Source: Serinibacter arcticus
Lineage (GTDB): Bacteria > Actinomycetota > Actinomycetes > Actinomycetales > Beutenbergiaceae
DNA: 64,000 bases
Reading direction: 5' to 3'
Assembly: GCF_004786095.1 (NCBI RefSeq)
Contig: NZ_RHPJ01000002.1
Location: 620,001 to 684,000 of the forward strand
The notes beneath the pieces were generated by a model. That model saw nothing but the letters and a program-made list of their open reading frames with translations. It made no database searches and was not told where the DNA came from. The stretch's first letter is position 1. Each line of letters opens with the position of its first letter. Shown piece by piece: positions 1 through 7,918 of this stretch. The position numbers and the translations under genes were made by a program.

Positions 1-711
1 GTGACGGCTCCGATCACCGTGCCCATCGACGTCAGCTGCATCGGTCTCGGTCTGATCGGTGACACCTCCGTCACCTGCAGCTCCTCCACCACGGTGCCGG
101 CTGCCGGCACCGGCGGCACCAACCCCGGCGGTGGCTCCACCGGCCTGATCGGTGACATCGGCCTCGACCTGCCGATCACCGTCCCGGTCGACGTCGGCTG
201 CATCGGTCTCGGTCTGATCGGCGACACCTCGGTCAGCTGCACCACGACCACCGTCATCGTGCCGACCGACCCGACGGACCCGACGGACCCGACCGACCCG
301 GTCGACCCGGTCGACCCGACGGACCCGACCGACCCGGTCGACCCGACGGACCCGACCGACCCGGTCGACCCGACGGACCCGACCGACCCGGTCGACCCGA
401 CGGACCCGACCGACCCGCTCGACCCGACGGACCCGACGAACCCCGTCGACCCGACGGACCCGACCACCCCGGTCACCCCGGTCACCCCGGTCGACACCAC
501 GACGCCGACCACGAGCACGGGCGGCTTCATCGGTGACGACGGTCGCGTCATCACCCCGGCCGGCGGTTCCGTCGACCAGGCGTCCACCCAGCAGGTCGCT
601 CAGGACAGCACGCTCGCCAGCACCGGCGCCAGCCCGTTCGCGGGCGCCCTCGCCGTGCTGATGCTGCTCCTGGGCATCGCGGCCGTCCGACTCTCCCGTC
701 GGACCGCCTGA
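1..711 (+). CDS. Sortase-anchored, chaplin-like repeat surface protein (5' end probably cut by window)
   Basis: Two near-identical segments, each starting TVPxDV and holding a Cys pair 13 residues apart (about C13/C26 and C67/C80), are followed by a long Asp-Pro-Thr / Asp-Pro-Val linker (about residues 89-160, roughly 27-bp DNA repeats at 265-495). The C terminus has a LASTG sorting motif (LAxTG class), a hydrophobic segment and an RRTA tail, so it is probably sortase-linked to the wall. No signal peptide is visible, so the reading frame likely begins before base 1. Two Cys-pair domains plus LAxTG recall long chaplins of Streptomyces; that relationship is inferred. A strong hairpin follows the stop codon. 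Confidence 0.7.
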   Translation: MTAPITVPIDVSCIGLGLIGDTSVTCSSSTTVPAAGTGGTNPGGGSTGLIGDIGLDLPITVPVDVGCIGLGLIGDTSVSCTTTTVIVPTDPTDPTDPTDPVDPVDPTDPTDPVDPTDPTDPVDPTDPTDPVDPTDPTDPLDPTDPTNPVDPTDPTTPVTPVTPVDTTTPTTSTGGFIGDDGRVITPAGGSVDQASTQQVAQDSTLASTGASPFAGALAVLMLLLGIAAVRLSRRTA

Positions 712-722
712 CACCTGAACCA

Positions 723-771
723 CAGCACGACGTCTCCCGCGACGGATCCCGTCCCGGGAGACGTCGTGCTG
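723..771 (+). terminator. Strong hairpin terminator after the surface protein
   Basis: A 17-bp perfect inverted repeat has arms at 723-739 and 755-771. The 15-nt loop is itself partly self-complementary. It lies 12 nt after the stop codon. There is no U-tract, as is common in GC-rich actinobacteria. Confidence 0.8.
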
Positions 772-837
772 CCTGGGTGGGGCGTCGCCATGCGGACGGG
801 TGTGGGCCACGCGGTCGTCGTTCGCTACGATCGCCAG

Positions 838-930
838 GACCATCCAGAGCAGCTGAGAGACCTGGCTCGACGACGCTGCAGCAACCCCCCTCCTCGGGTG
901 CGGGTGCTACCGCCAGGCCCGATGGAGGAG
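838..930 (+). promoter_or_regulatory. SAM riboswitch (SAM-I/SAM-IV clan) controlling translation of the metZ operon
   Basis: The S-box core is readable in order: AGAG, GAGAGA, GGCTC, GACGAC, GCAACC, then GGTGCTACC. CCTGGC (861-866) is complementary to GCCAGG (912-917), giving the conserved pseudoknot. P1 is CCATC (840-844) with GATGG (921-925). There is little room for an internal P4 helix, so a SAM-IV or SAM-I/IV type is more likely than classical SAM-I. The P1 right arm overlaps the Shine-Dalgarno GGAGG (924-928) of the following short ORF, so SAM binding should hide it. The downstream methionine gene fits this ligand. Confidence 0.85.
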
Positions 931-935
931 TGAGC

Positions 936-989
936 ATGACTGGTTCCACCCTGTCCGACTGTTGCCCGTTCGGCGGTGACCCGCGATGA
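936..989 (+). CDS. 17-residue Cys-Cys leader peptide, coupled to the rhodanese gene
   Basis: This short ORF encodes MTGSTLSDCCPFGGDPR. It has a good Shine-Dalgarno (GGAGG, 924-928) that lies in the closing helix of the SAM riboswitch. Its stop codon overlaps the rhodanese start (ATGA, 986-989), so ribosomes finishing the peptide can re-initiate there. Adjacent cysteine codons in a short upstream ORF before sulfur genes resemble the cysteine-responsive attenuators known from mycobacteria. Here, however, the ORF has a Shine-Dalgarno site and is not obviously leaderless. Cysteine sensing is inferred from the two codons and the context. Confidence 0.7.
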   Translation: MTGSTLSDCCPFGGDPR

Positions 990-1414
990 CGACCCCGGTC
1001 GACGACGTCCACGGCTATGCCGGAGATCTGACCGCCGATCAGGCGTGGGAGGTGCTGGAGGGCGACGCCGAGGCTGTCCTGGTCGACGTCCGCACCCCCC
1101 AGGAGTGGCAGCACACCGGCGTACCCGACCTGACCTCGCTCAACCGCGACGTCGTGCTGGACCCGCTCCAGGGCTTCCTCGGACCCAACCCCGACTTCCT
1201 GACCGCGTTGACCGAAGCCGGGCTCGCCCCCGGTGACGGCCGCACGGTGGTCTTCGTCTGCAAGTCCGGCGGCCGCTCGATCGCCGCGGCACAGCTCGCC
1301 ACCTCGGCGGGCTTCGGTCCCGCCTACAACGTGCTCGAGGGCGTCGAGGGCCACGCCGGACCCGGATGGGCCGCGCAGGGACTGCCCGTCACGGCGTACG
1401 AGGGGGAGCGGTGA
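986..1414 (+). CDS. Rhodanese-domain sulfurtransferase
   Basis: A 142-residue single-domain rhodanese. The family loop VDVRTPQEW is at about 33-41, and the catalytic Cys92 sits in the active-site loop CKSGGRS (92-98). It likely carries sulfane sulfur as a persulfide. The start overlaps the stop of the leader peptide and its own stop overlaps the metZ start (GTGA at 1411-1414), so all three ORFs appear co-translated. Context suggests it feeds or protects sulfur in homocysteine synthesis, but the sulfur donor and acceptor cannot be read from sequence. Confidence 0.9.
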   Translation: MTTPVDDVHGYAGDLTADQAWEVLEGDAEAVLVDVRTPQEWQHTGVPDLTSLNRDVVLDPLQGFLGPNPDFLTALTEAGLAPGDGRTVVFVCKSGGRSIAAAQLATSAGFGPAYNVLEGVEGHAGPGWAAQGLPVTAYEGER

Positions 1415-2637
1415 CCGATCCGCAGCCCCGTTCGTCCCTGCCCGAGGGGCTGCGGCCCGCGACGCTCGCCGTCCGCGGCGGGCACGAGCGCACCGGGTTC
1501 ATGGAGATCGCCGAGCCGATCTTCCTCACGCAGGGCTACTCCTACCCCCGTGCGGCCGACGCCGAGGCCGCCTTCCTCGGCGAGCTCGACCGGTTCACCT
1601 ACACGCGCTACTCCAACCCGACCACCTCGGCCTTCGAGGAACGGCTCCGGCTGATCGAGGGCGCCGAGGCGTGCTTCGCGACGGCGACCGGCATGGCCGC
1701 CGTCTTCGCCTCCATGGCGTGCCTCGTGCAGCAGGGGTCGCGGATCGTCGCCGGCCGAGCGATGTTCGGCTCCACCCTGCTGGTGCTCGACGAGCTGTTC
1801 ACCGGCTGGGGCATCGAGACGGTCTACGTCGACGCGCACGACAACGCCCAGTGGGCCGCAGCGCTGGCGACCCCGGCGGACGTGGTCTTCTTCGAGACGC
1901 CTTCGAATCCCATGCAGGACATCGTGGATGTGCCCGAGGTGAGCCGCCTGGCTCACGCCGCGGGCGCCGTCGTGATCGTCGACAACGTGTTCGCGACGCC
2001 GGTGCTCCAGCGCCCGCTCGAGCTCGGTGCCGATGTGGTCGTCTACTCCGCGACGAAGCACATCGACGGCCAGGGGCGTGTGATGGGCGGGGCGGTGCTC
2101 GGGCCGCGCGACTACGTGACGGGTCCGCTGCAGACGTTCATCCGCAACACGGGTCCGTCGATGAGTCCGTTCAACGCATGGACCCTGCTGAAGAGCCTCG
2201 AGACGATGGATCTGCGCGTCGGCCGCCAGTGCGAGACGGCCTTGCGCATCGCGCAATGGCTCGAGGACCAGCCGCAGGTGACGCAGGTGCGCTACCCGTA
2301 CCTGCCGTCGCACCCCCAGCACGAGCTCGCGAAGTCCCAGCAGACCGCCGGTGGCACGGTCGTCGCGTTCACGCTCGACGGGCCCGCGGACCCCGAGGGC
2401 GGCAAGCACCGGTCGTTCGCGTTCCTCGACGCGCTCCAGGTCATCGACATCTCCAACAACCTCGGCGACGCCAAGTCCCTGGTCACCCACCCGGCGACCA
2501 CGACCCACATGAAGACCGGCTACGAGGGGCGTCAGCGGGTGGGGATCTCGGAGACGACCATCCGGTTGTCCATCGGGCTCGAGGATCCGCTCGACCTGCT
2601 CGACGATCTCCGACGGGGCTTCGGCGCGGGCTTCTGA
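1411..2637 (+). CDS. metZ: O-succinylhomoserine (or O-acetylhomoserine) sulfhydrylase, PLP-dependent
   Basis: A 408-residue Cys/Met-metabolism PLP enzyme that makes homocysteine from an activated homoserine and sulfide. The PLP lysine is K216 in SATKHIDGQG. Y67 in RYSNPTT is the usual phosphate-binding segment of the partner subunit. Length is normal for MetZ. The GTG start at 1411 overlaps the rhodanese stop by 4 bp. Control is expected through the upstream SAM riboswitch and possibly the Cys-Cys peptide. MetZ and MetY are hard to separate by eye, so the substrate ester is uncertain. A hairpin follows at 2698-2741. Confidence 0.93.
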   Translation: MTDPQPRSSLPEGLRPATLAVRGGHERTGFMEIAEPIFLTQGYSYPRAADAEAAFLGELDRFTYTRYSNPTTSAFEERLRLIEGAEACFATATGMAAVFASMACLVQQGSRIVAGRAMFGSTLLVLDELFTGWGIETVYVDAHDNAQWAAALATPADVVFFETPSNPMQDIVDVPEVSRLAHAAGAVVIVDNVFATPVLQRPLELGADVVVYSATKHIDGQGRVMGGAVLGPRDYVTGPLQTFIRNTGPSMSPFNAWTLLKSLETMDLRVGRQCETALRIAQWLEDQPQVTQVRYPYLPSHPQHELAKSQQTAGGTVVAFTLDGPADPEGGKHRSFAFLDALQVIDISNNLGDAKSLVTHPATTTHMKTGYEGRQRVGISETTIRLSIGLEDPLDLLDDLRRGFGAGF

Positions 2638-2697
2638 CTCTGTCGCCCGTCCCGCGCGGACCTGCACGGCCTCCGCCACCCGCTCCTGTCTCATCGA

Positions 2698-2741
2698 CCT
2701 GACGCGGGGCGGGTCATGGCATCTGCTCGACCCGCGTCAGG
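2698..2741. terminator. Hairpin between convergent metZ and DUF222 genes
   Basis: An 11-bp inverted repeat has arms at 2698-2708 and 2731-2741 with a 22-nt loop. The right arm covers the stop codon of the leftward DUF222 gene, so it could serve both strands. Confidence 0.5.
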
Positions 2742-4545
2742 CGGCTCCCGAGCGGACGTGCACCTGCTGGTCGAGCCGGCTCTCACCACCGACCGGACGG
2801 CGGTACACGTGCCCCTCCGGGGTGCGCCACACCGCCGTCCCGTCGGGCGCGAGCCACAGGTCGTGGTCGAGGTGGGTCTTGATCAGGTGGTGGTGACGGC
2901 AGAGCGGGCGGAGGTTGTCGGCGCTCGTCGGTCCGGCCGGCCAGGGGACGACGTGGTCGAGGTCGCACGCCGATGCGGGCACGCTGCACGACGGCGCCAC
3001 GCACGTCGGGTGCGCCCGGCGCACCTCGCGAGCCAGTCGCGCACCGGGAACGTACCCGCTGATGCGTTCCCGGTGCGCACCCGCCGGGTGGGCGTGAGAC
3101 GGTCCCGCGTTCGCCGTCCCCGCTGCTCCCGGAGCTGATCGTGATCCGCGCTCGGTGGCTCGCTCGACCTCCCCGACGACCACGCTCAGGTACGGCGGCG
3201 GAGCGGCGGCGAGCACGCGGGCCGTCCCAGGGGCGAGGGGGCCGAATCCGAGGAGGGCGGGCACGTCGACGCCGAGGCGGCACCGGTCCGGGGGTTCGAA
3301 CGCTGCGTAGGGGTTCTCGAACCCGTCGCGCAGCACCGAGGCGGAGAACTCCCACGCGTAGACGTCGGCGGCGCACGGCTGATCGTCGTCGGTCGGGACG
3401 TCGTCGGGGCGGATCGCGAGCGTGAGCCGGGCGGTGGTGCCGGAGAACGGGGCAAACCGTGGTGGCGGGCCGGCTGTCGGGTCGAGCACCGTTCGCGCCA
3501 GCGACGGGCCGCCGGGTGGTGCGACGGACGAGCGTGGTCCCCGACGACGTCGGCGGAGCAGGTCGTTCATCTCTCGCCGGACCACCGTCAGCGGCGACAC
3601 CGTCGCAGGAGACCCGGCGACGACCGTCGGCGGCTTCGGTACCGGACTCGGTGCCGTGACCTCGGTGCGCCGTGCCGGCGCGTCACCCCCGACGTCGATG
3701 CGACCGGCGACGAGCGCCCCGGCCGCCACCGATACGACGGCGTCGGCGCGGAGCTGGTCGAGCGTGCGAGCGTCCCCGGATGCTCGGGCCGCACGCGCTG
3801 CGGCCTCGGCCATCGAGTGCACCGTCACCACGTCCATCAGCGGCGCGACCAGCCTCAACGAGGCCAGGCCGTCGGGCAGCAGTCGAACCGGCTCCAGGCG
3901 CCTCGTCCGCGCAGCGGCCTCCGCTCGCTCGCTCGCCTGACGCGGGTCGACCTGCACGATGACGGCCTGGACCCTCGCGCGCAGTGCCTGGTGCGCGAGA
4001 CCCGGGGCGTCGGGCAGGACCTGCTCGCACACGGCGAAGCACACCTCGGGCGGCTGCTCCACGAGCAGATCGGCGAACACGGTGGCCTTGCCCGCGTCGA
4101 TCCGGCCCTCGGCCAGCGCCGTCCCGACGGGGTGCAGCACGTCCTGGTAGAGCTGCCCCTCACCGACCAGGCGGCTCGCGCGCCGCCGCGAGATGCCGAG
4201 CCGCATCGCGAGGGAGTCGGCCGCCGAACCCGTGACCTCGACGCTGCCCGGACGGCGCGAGCGCGGACCGAGCCGGCTCTGCCGGGCGTCCAGAGCCGCG
4301 GCTGCGTCCCGTTGGGCCGCTGCGGCCCATCCTTGGACGGCAGCCAGCGCCGCAACCGTCTCGACGAGCTCGTGGTCGTCGAGGGACCGCAGGCGTGCGT
4401 ACTCCGAGAGCTGCAGCAGGCACCGCAGGAGCGCGTCAGACACTCCACCGCCCTCGGCGTCGACGAGTCCGAGCCGCCTGCGCACCAGTGCGGGATCCTC
4501 GACCTCCACCCCGAGGTCCCACGCGGCCGCATCACGTTCGAACAT
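2737..4545 (-). CDS. DUF222 / 13E12-repeat family protein with C-terminal HNH endonuclease domain
   Basis: A 602-residue protein of the actinobacterial DUF222 family. The long N-terminal part includes a helix-rich segment with RRRASRLV. The C-terminal HNH nuclease domain begins near C527 and reads CDLDHVVPW, then NLRPLCRHHH, giving the expected zinc and metal ligands. Biological targets of this family are unknown. An SOS-like operator lies across the ATG start (4538-4553), and some mycobacterial 13E12 genes carry LexA sites, so damage induction is plausible. A Shine-Dalgarno-like AAGGTG precedes the start on the minus strand. Confidence 0.88.
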   Translation of the reverse strand: MFERDAAAWDLGVEVEDPALVRRRLGLVDAEGGGVSDALLRCLLQLSEYARLRSLDDHELVETVAALAAVQGWAAAAQRDAAAALDARQSRLGPRSRRPGSVEVTGSAADSLAMRLGISRRRASRLVGEGQLYQDVLHPVGTALAEGRIDAGKATVFADLLVEQPPEVCFAVCEQVLPDAPGLAHQALRARVQAVIVQVDPRQASERAEAAARTRRLEPVRLLPDGLASLRLVAPLMDVVTVHSMAEAAARAARASGDARTLDQLRADAVVSVAAGALVAGRIDVGGDAPARRTEVTAPSPVPKPPTVVAGSPATVSPLTVVRREMNDLLRRRRRGPRSSVAPPGGPSLARTVLDPTAGPPPRFAPFSGTTARLTLAIRPDDVPTDDDQPCAADVYAWEFSASVLRDGFENPYAAFEPPDRCRLGVDVPALLGFGPLAPGTARVLAAAPPPYLSVVVGEVERATERGSRSAPGAAGTANAGPSHAHPAGAHRERISGYVPGARLAREVRRAHPTCVAPSCSVPASACDLDHVVPWPAGPTSADNLRPLCRHHHLIKTHLDHDLWLAPDGTAVWRTPEGHVYRRPVGGESRLDQQVHVRSGAA

Positions 4546-4553
4546 GTGTTCAC
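4538..4553 (-). promoter_or_regulatory. Putative LexA/SOS box overlapping the DUF222 start codon
   Basis: The plus strand reads TCGAACATGTGTTCAC, matching the actinobacterial SOS consensus TCGAAC-N4-GTTCGA except in the last two bases. The ATG start (4543-4545) lies inside the box. Confidence 0.6.
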
Positions 4554-4628
4554 CTTACCAGCGTGGACATGGTAGGAGAAGGGTTCGAGTGACATCTGTG
4601 GACACGGCATCCGTCGTCCACAGAGCGG

Positions 4629-5609
4629 TCATGCTCCCGGCAGCGCCTCCGGCCGCACGGCCTCCGGCGCGATCCCGTCCTCCCAGTGCTCGACCGTCTG
4701 GAGCACCCAGAACACCGTGTACAGCAGGAGCAGGACGACCTCGATCCAGAACACGAGTGGGAAGGCGTGGTCCTCCGGCGCGACCAGCCACACGACCGCA
4801 CCGGCCGCGACCGCTGCCCCCATCGCCACGCCCACGGCGACGTAGCACCGGCGGTACCCGCGCTGCGTCATGCGCCGGGGCCGCGGCGGGGGAGAGGTGT
4901 GCCGCGCGTTGATCCACACCACCGCCACCAGCAGCGCGAAGAACGCGATCGCGCTCGCGTAGTGCGCGTACCCGAGGAAGCTGGCGCGTCCGAGCGCGAA
5001 CCACGCTCCCGTCGCCACCCACAGCGCGAGGGCGACGACGACGGCGCGCTCCGACGCGGCCGGCCACGGCCGTCGTCGGACACGCGCGCGGAGGGCGCGG
5101 AGACCGACGAACAGCAGGGCGGCGAGCCCGACGAGGAGGTAGGCGGCGACGTTGTTGCCGACGTCGGGAGCCACCTGCTCCGGCACGCACGACACCTCGA
5201 CGTCGGGGCACCGGTAGGGCAGCTCGTCGCTGCCGGCCACCGTCGCCAGGACGACCGGGGTCGGGACCAGGCCGACCAGCGGCACGAGCATCCCGGCCAG
5301 GTCCAGCAGCCCGTTCTCCCACCCCGGGCGCCCCTTGATGGCCAGCAGTGCGAGCCCGACGGCGATCAGCGATCCGACCAGCACGTTCCGGACGGGGGAG
5401 TAGAACGTGGCGCTGATCGACCCGGGGATGACGCCCACCCGCGCGATCTCGATTCCCACGGCGACCAGCAGCAGCAGCCCGGCGGCGACGAGGCCGACGC
5501 GCAGCGCGCGGTAGGTGTCGAGCGCTGGCTCCGGCGCCTCGGCGCCGTCGCGCCGGGGCCACGGAGCAGAGGTCTGCGTGGTCGCCCCGGCGTGGACGCG
5601 GTCGGTCAT
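4629..5609 (-). CDS. Unknown polytopic membrane protein
   Basis: A 326-residue integral membrane protein with about eight hydrophobic segments. An extracytoplasmic-looking loop after the third or fourth segment holds two cysteines (YRCPDVEVSCVPEQ). A basic stretch with RPRRM separates the last two helices from the rest. No family signature was recognised with confidence. It stands alone between the DUF222 gene and the GH42 gene, both also leftward. An ATG start with little upstream space is used, and the nearest hexamer (CAGACT, 6 nt upstream) is only a weak leaderless -10 candidate. Confidence 0.7.
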   Translation of the reverse strand: MTDRVHAGATTQTSAPWPRRDGAEAPEPALDTYRALRVGLVAAGLLLLVAVGIEIARVGVIPGSISATFYSPVRNVLVGSLIAVGLALLAIKGRPGWENGLLDLAGMLVPLVGLVPTPVVLATVAGSDELPYRCPDVEVSCVPEQVAPDVGNNVAAYLLVGLAALLFVGLRALRARVRRRPWPAASERAVVVALALWVATGAWFALGRASFLGYAHYASAIAFFALLVAVVWINARHTSPPPRPRRMTQRGYRRCYVAVGVAMGAAVAAGAVVWLVAPEDHAFPLVFWIEVVLLLLYTVFWVLQTVEHWEDGIAPEAVRPEALPGA

Positions 5610-5652
5610 GCGGCCAGTCTGTCACCGGCCTCCGACGTACCGCCCGGGCGCC

Positions 5653-7713
5653 TCAGCGCTCGCGCACCACCGCGCAGGCGCCGGGCGCGAGCTCGAGCGA
5701 GCCGTCGACGTCGATCTCACCGACCAGGTCGTGCCCGGTCACCGCCAGCGTGGCCGCCTCTCGCGTGTGGTTGAGAGCGAACAGCCAGGTGCGGCCGTCG
5801 TCGGCGTGCCGGCGGGTCACCTCGACGCCGTCGGGCAGGTCGGCCACGACCGGGGCGACGCCGGAGCGCGCCACCACGGCGTCGAGGACCTGCTGCAGGC
5901 CGTCGGCGTCGGGCAGCACCGGCAGGTACCAGGCGGAGCCGCCGTCGCCGACCTCGCGCCGCGTGAGGGCGGGGACGCCGTCGAGGTCGCCGCCCGCGAT
6001 CGTGCGCACGACGTCGGTTCCCGCCAGCGCCCGCAGCTTCTCGGCCCAGGTGTGGGCGAGCGAACCGTCGTCGAGCGCCAGGGTCTGGCCGGGCTGCAGC
6101 GCCCAGAACTCCTCGGAGTGCACGCCGAGCAGGTCGCGGAACGCGCCCGGGTAGCCGCCGAGCCGGACGTGGTCGTGCTCGTCCACGATGCCGGAGTAGA
6201 ACGTCACCAGCACGGTCGCCCCGCGCTCGGCCGCCGCGACGACCGCGGCGGCGTCGGCGTCGCTGATCAGGTAGAGCGCCGGGACGACGATCAGGTCGTA
6301 GCCGGACAGGTCGGCCGACGGCTCCACGACGTCGGTCTCGACGCCGCGCCGTGCGAGGCCCGCGTGGACGTCGACGGCGAGCTGGCGCACGTCGAGCCCC
6401 TGGTTCGGCTGCGACCCCGTCACGGTCGCCCAGCGCGAGGCGTAGTCGTACAGCACGGCTGCCCTGGCGCGAACGCGCGACCCGCGGATCTCGCCCACGC
6501 GCCGCAGCACGTCACCGAGCGCCACGGTGGTGCGCCAGACGTCGGAGTCGCGGCCCGCGTGCGGGTACATCGCGGAGTGGTACTTCTCGGCACCCGCCCG
6601 GGACGCGCGCCACTGGAAGAACAGCAGCGCGTCGGCGCCGTGCGCGAGGTGGCTGAGGGAGTTGCGCAGCGACTCGTGCGGTGCACGCGAGCGGTTGACG
6701 GGCTGCCAGTTCACCGCAGAGGTGGAGTGCTCCATGAGGATCCACGGCGCACCGCCGGACATCGAGCGCACCATGTCCGCCGAGAACGCGATCTCGCGCT
6801 CGGGGTGGGGGTCGGACCCCCACAGGTAGTGGTCGTTGGAGACGATGTCCATCTCCGGCGCCCAGGAGTAGTAGTCCATCGGGTTGGGGCCGCGCATGAC
6901 CATGAAGTTGGTCGTGCACGGGATGCCGGGTGTGACCTCGGCGAGCACCGCGCGCAGGTCGCGGTAGTAGGACAGCAGCTCGTCGGAGGAGTACCGCGCG
7001 AAGTCGAGCTGCTGCGTCGGGTTGATCTGCGCGGTCGCGGCACGCGGCGGCTGGATCTCGTCGAACGAGCTGTACAGCTGCGACCAGAACGCCGTGCCCC
7101 AGGCGTCGTTGAGCGCCGCGATCGTGCCGTAGCGCGCCTCGAGCCAGGTGCGGAAGGCGGCGGCGCCGTCGTCGGAGAACTCGTGCGGCGCGTGGCAGCC
7201 GATCTCGTTGTCGATGTGCCACATCGCGAGGCCCGGGTGGTCGGCGTAGCGCTCCGCGATGCGGCGCGTCATGGCGACGGCGTAGCGCCGGAAGATCGGG
7301 GAGGAGATCCGGTAGTGCTGGCGTGAGCCGGGCGCCAGCACCGTGCCGTCGAACGTCACGGGGAGGATCTCGGGGTACCGGTGCGTGAGCCACGGCGGCG
7401 GGCTGGCGGTCGCCGTCGCGAGGTCGACGCGGATGCCTGCCTCGTGCAGGCGGTCCATCGTGACGTCGAGCCACTCCCAGTCGAACGTGCCCTCGGTCGG
7501 CTCGATGCGGGCCCAGGAGAAGATCGCGAGGCTGATGAGGTTGACCCCGGCCTCGCGCATCAGGGCGATGTCCTCGAGGCGGATCTCGTCGGGCCACTGC
7601 TCGGGGTTGTAGTCACCGCCGTAGCCGAGGGCGTCGAGCCCGAGGGGCCAGTGCGGGGCCGACGGCGTCGTGGTCGGGCGGGTGGCGGGACTCACGTCAG
7701 CGGCGGTGCTCAT
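5653..7713 (-). CDS. GH42 beta-galactosidase
   Basis: A 686-residue family 42 glycoside hydrolase without signal peptide, so probably intracellular. The N-terminal TIM barrel opens with YGGDYNPEQWP. The acid/base is E170 in HIDNEIGCH and the nucleophile E328 in WILMEHS. The trimerisation and C-terminal domains follow as usual. It hydrolyses beta-galactosides or related oligosaccharides. The ATG at 7713 was chosen over an in-frame GTG at 7743 because TATGCT (7726-7721) sits 7 nt upstream, implying a leaderless start, and because a palindromic operator (7729-7742) lies just upstream. It is divergent from the DHA2 transporter. Confidence 0.93.
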   Translation of the reverse strand: MSTAADVSPATRPTTTPSAPHWPLGLDALGYGGDYNPEQWPDEIRLEDIALMREAGVNLISLAIFSWARIEPTEGTFDWEWLDVTMDRLHEAGIRVDLATATASPPPWLTHRYPEILPVTFDGTVLAPGSRQHYRISSPIFRRYAVAMTRRIAERYADHPGLAMWHIDNEIGCHAPHEFSDDGAAAFRTWLEARYGTIAALNDAWGTAFWSQLYSSFDEIQPPRAATAQINPTQQLDFARYSSDELLSYYRDLRAVLAEVTPGIPCTTNFMVMRGPNPMDYYSWAPEMDIVSNDHYLWGSDPHPEREIAFSADMVRSMSGGAPWILMEHSTSAVNWQPVNRSRAPHESLRNSLSHLAHGADALLFFQWRASRAGAEKYHSAMYPHAGRDSDVWRTTVALGDVLRRVGEIRGSRVRARAAVLYDYASRWATVTGSQPNQGLDVRQLAVDVHAGLARRGVETDVVEPSADLSGYDLIVVPALYLISDADAAAVVAAAERGATVLVTFYSGIVDEHDHVRLGGYPGAFRDLLGVHSEEFWALQPGQTLALDDGSLAHTWAEKLRALAGTDVVRTIAGGDLDGVPALTRREVGDGGSAWYLPVLPDADGLQQVLDAVVARSGVAPVVADLPDGVEVTRRHADDGRTWLFALNHTREAATLAVTGHDLVGEIDVDGSLELAPGACAVVRER

Positions 7714-7728
7714 AGGCACGAGCATAGA

Positions 7729-7742
7729 TGGTGACGTCACCA
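7729..7742. promoter_or_regulatory. Palindromic operator of LacI-type form upstream of the GH42 gene
   Basis: TGGTGACGTCACCA is a perfect 14-bp palindrome with a central CG and TG/CA ends, the form typical of LacI/GalR-family operators. It sits directly upstream of the putative -10 (7726-7721), where binding would block RNA polymerase. Confidence 0.5.
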
Positions 7743-7918
7743 CGCGTCGATCGCAGGCTTGTTCCGAGCCCGCTGCACCACCCTCGCCGACCCCGCGGCC
7801 CTAGACTCGAGCCACTTGTCCGACGCGTCGTCGGGGAGGTCGCCGAGGGTCCGCGAAGCGCGGCACCGGCGATCCGGGCTGGAAACCCCTGGGACCTCAC
7901 CTTCACGAAGGCACACCC

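Noticed and set aside
265-495. Array-like 27-bp repeats resembling a CRISPR or satellite.
   Set aside because: They are in frame and encode a DPT/DPV linker inside a protein; there are no unique spacers.
7808-7918. Riboswitch in the leader of the DHA2 exporter.
   Set aside because: Small hairpins are present, but no known guanidine, fluoride or manganese riboswitch core could be aligned.
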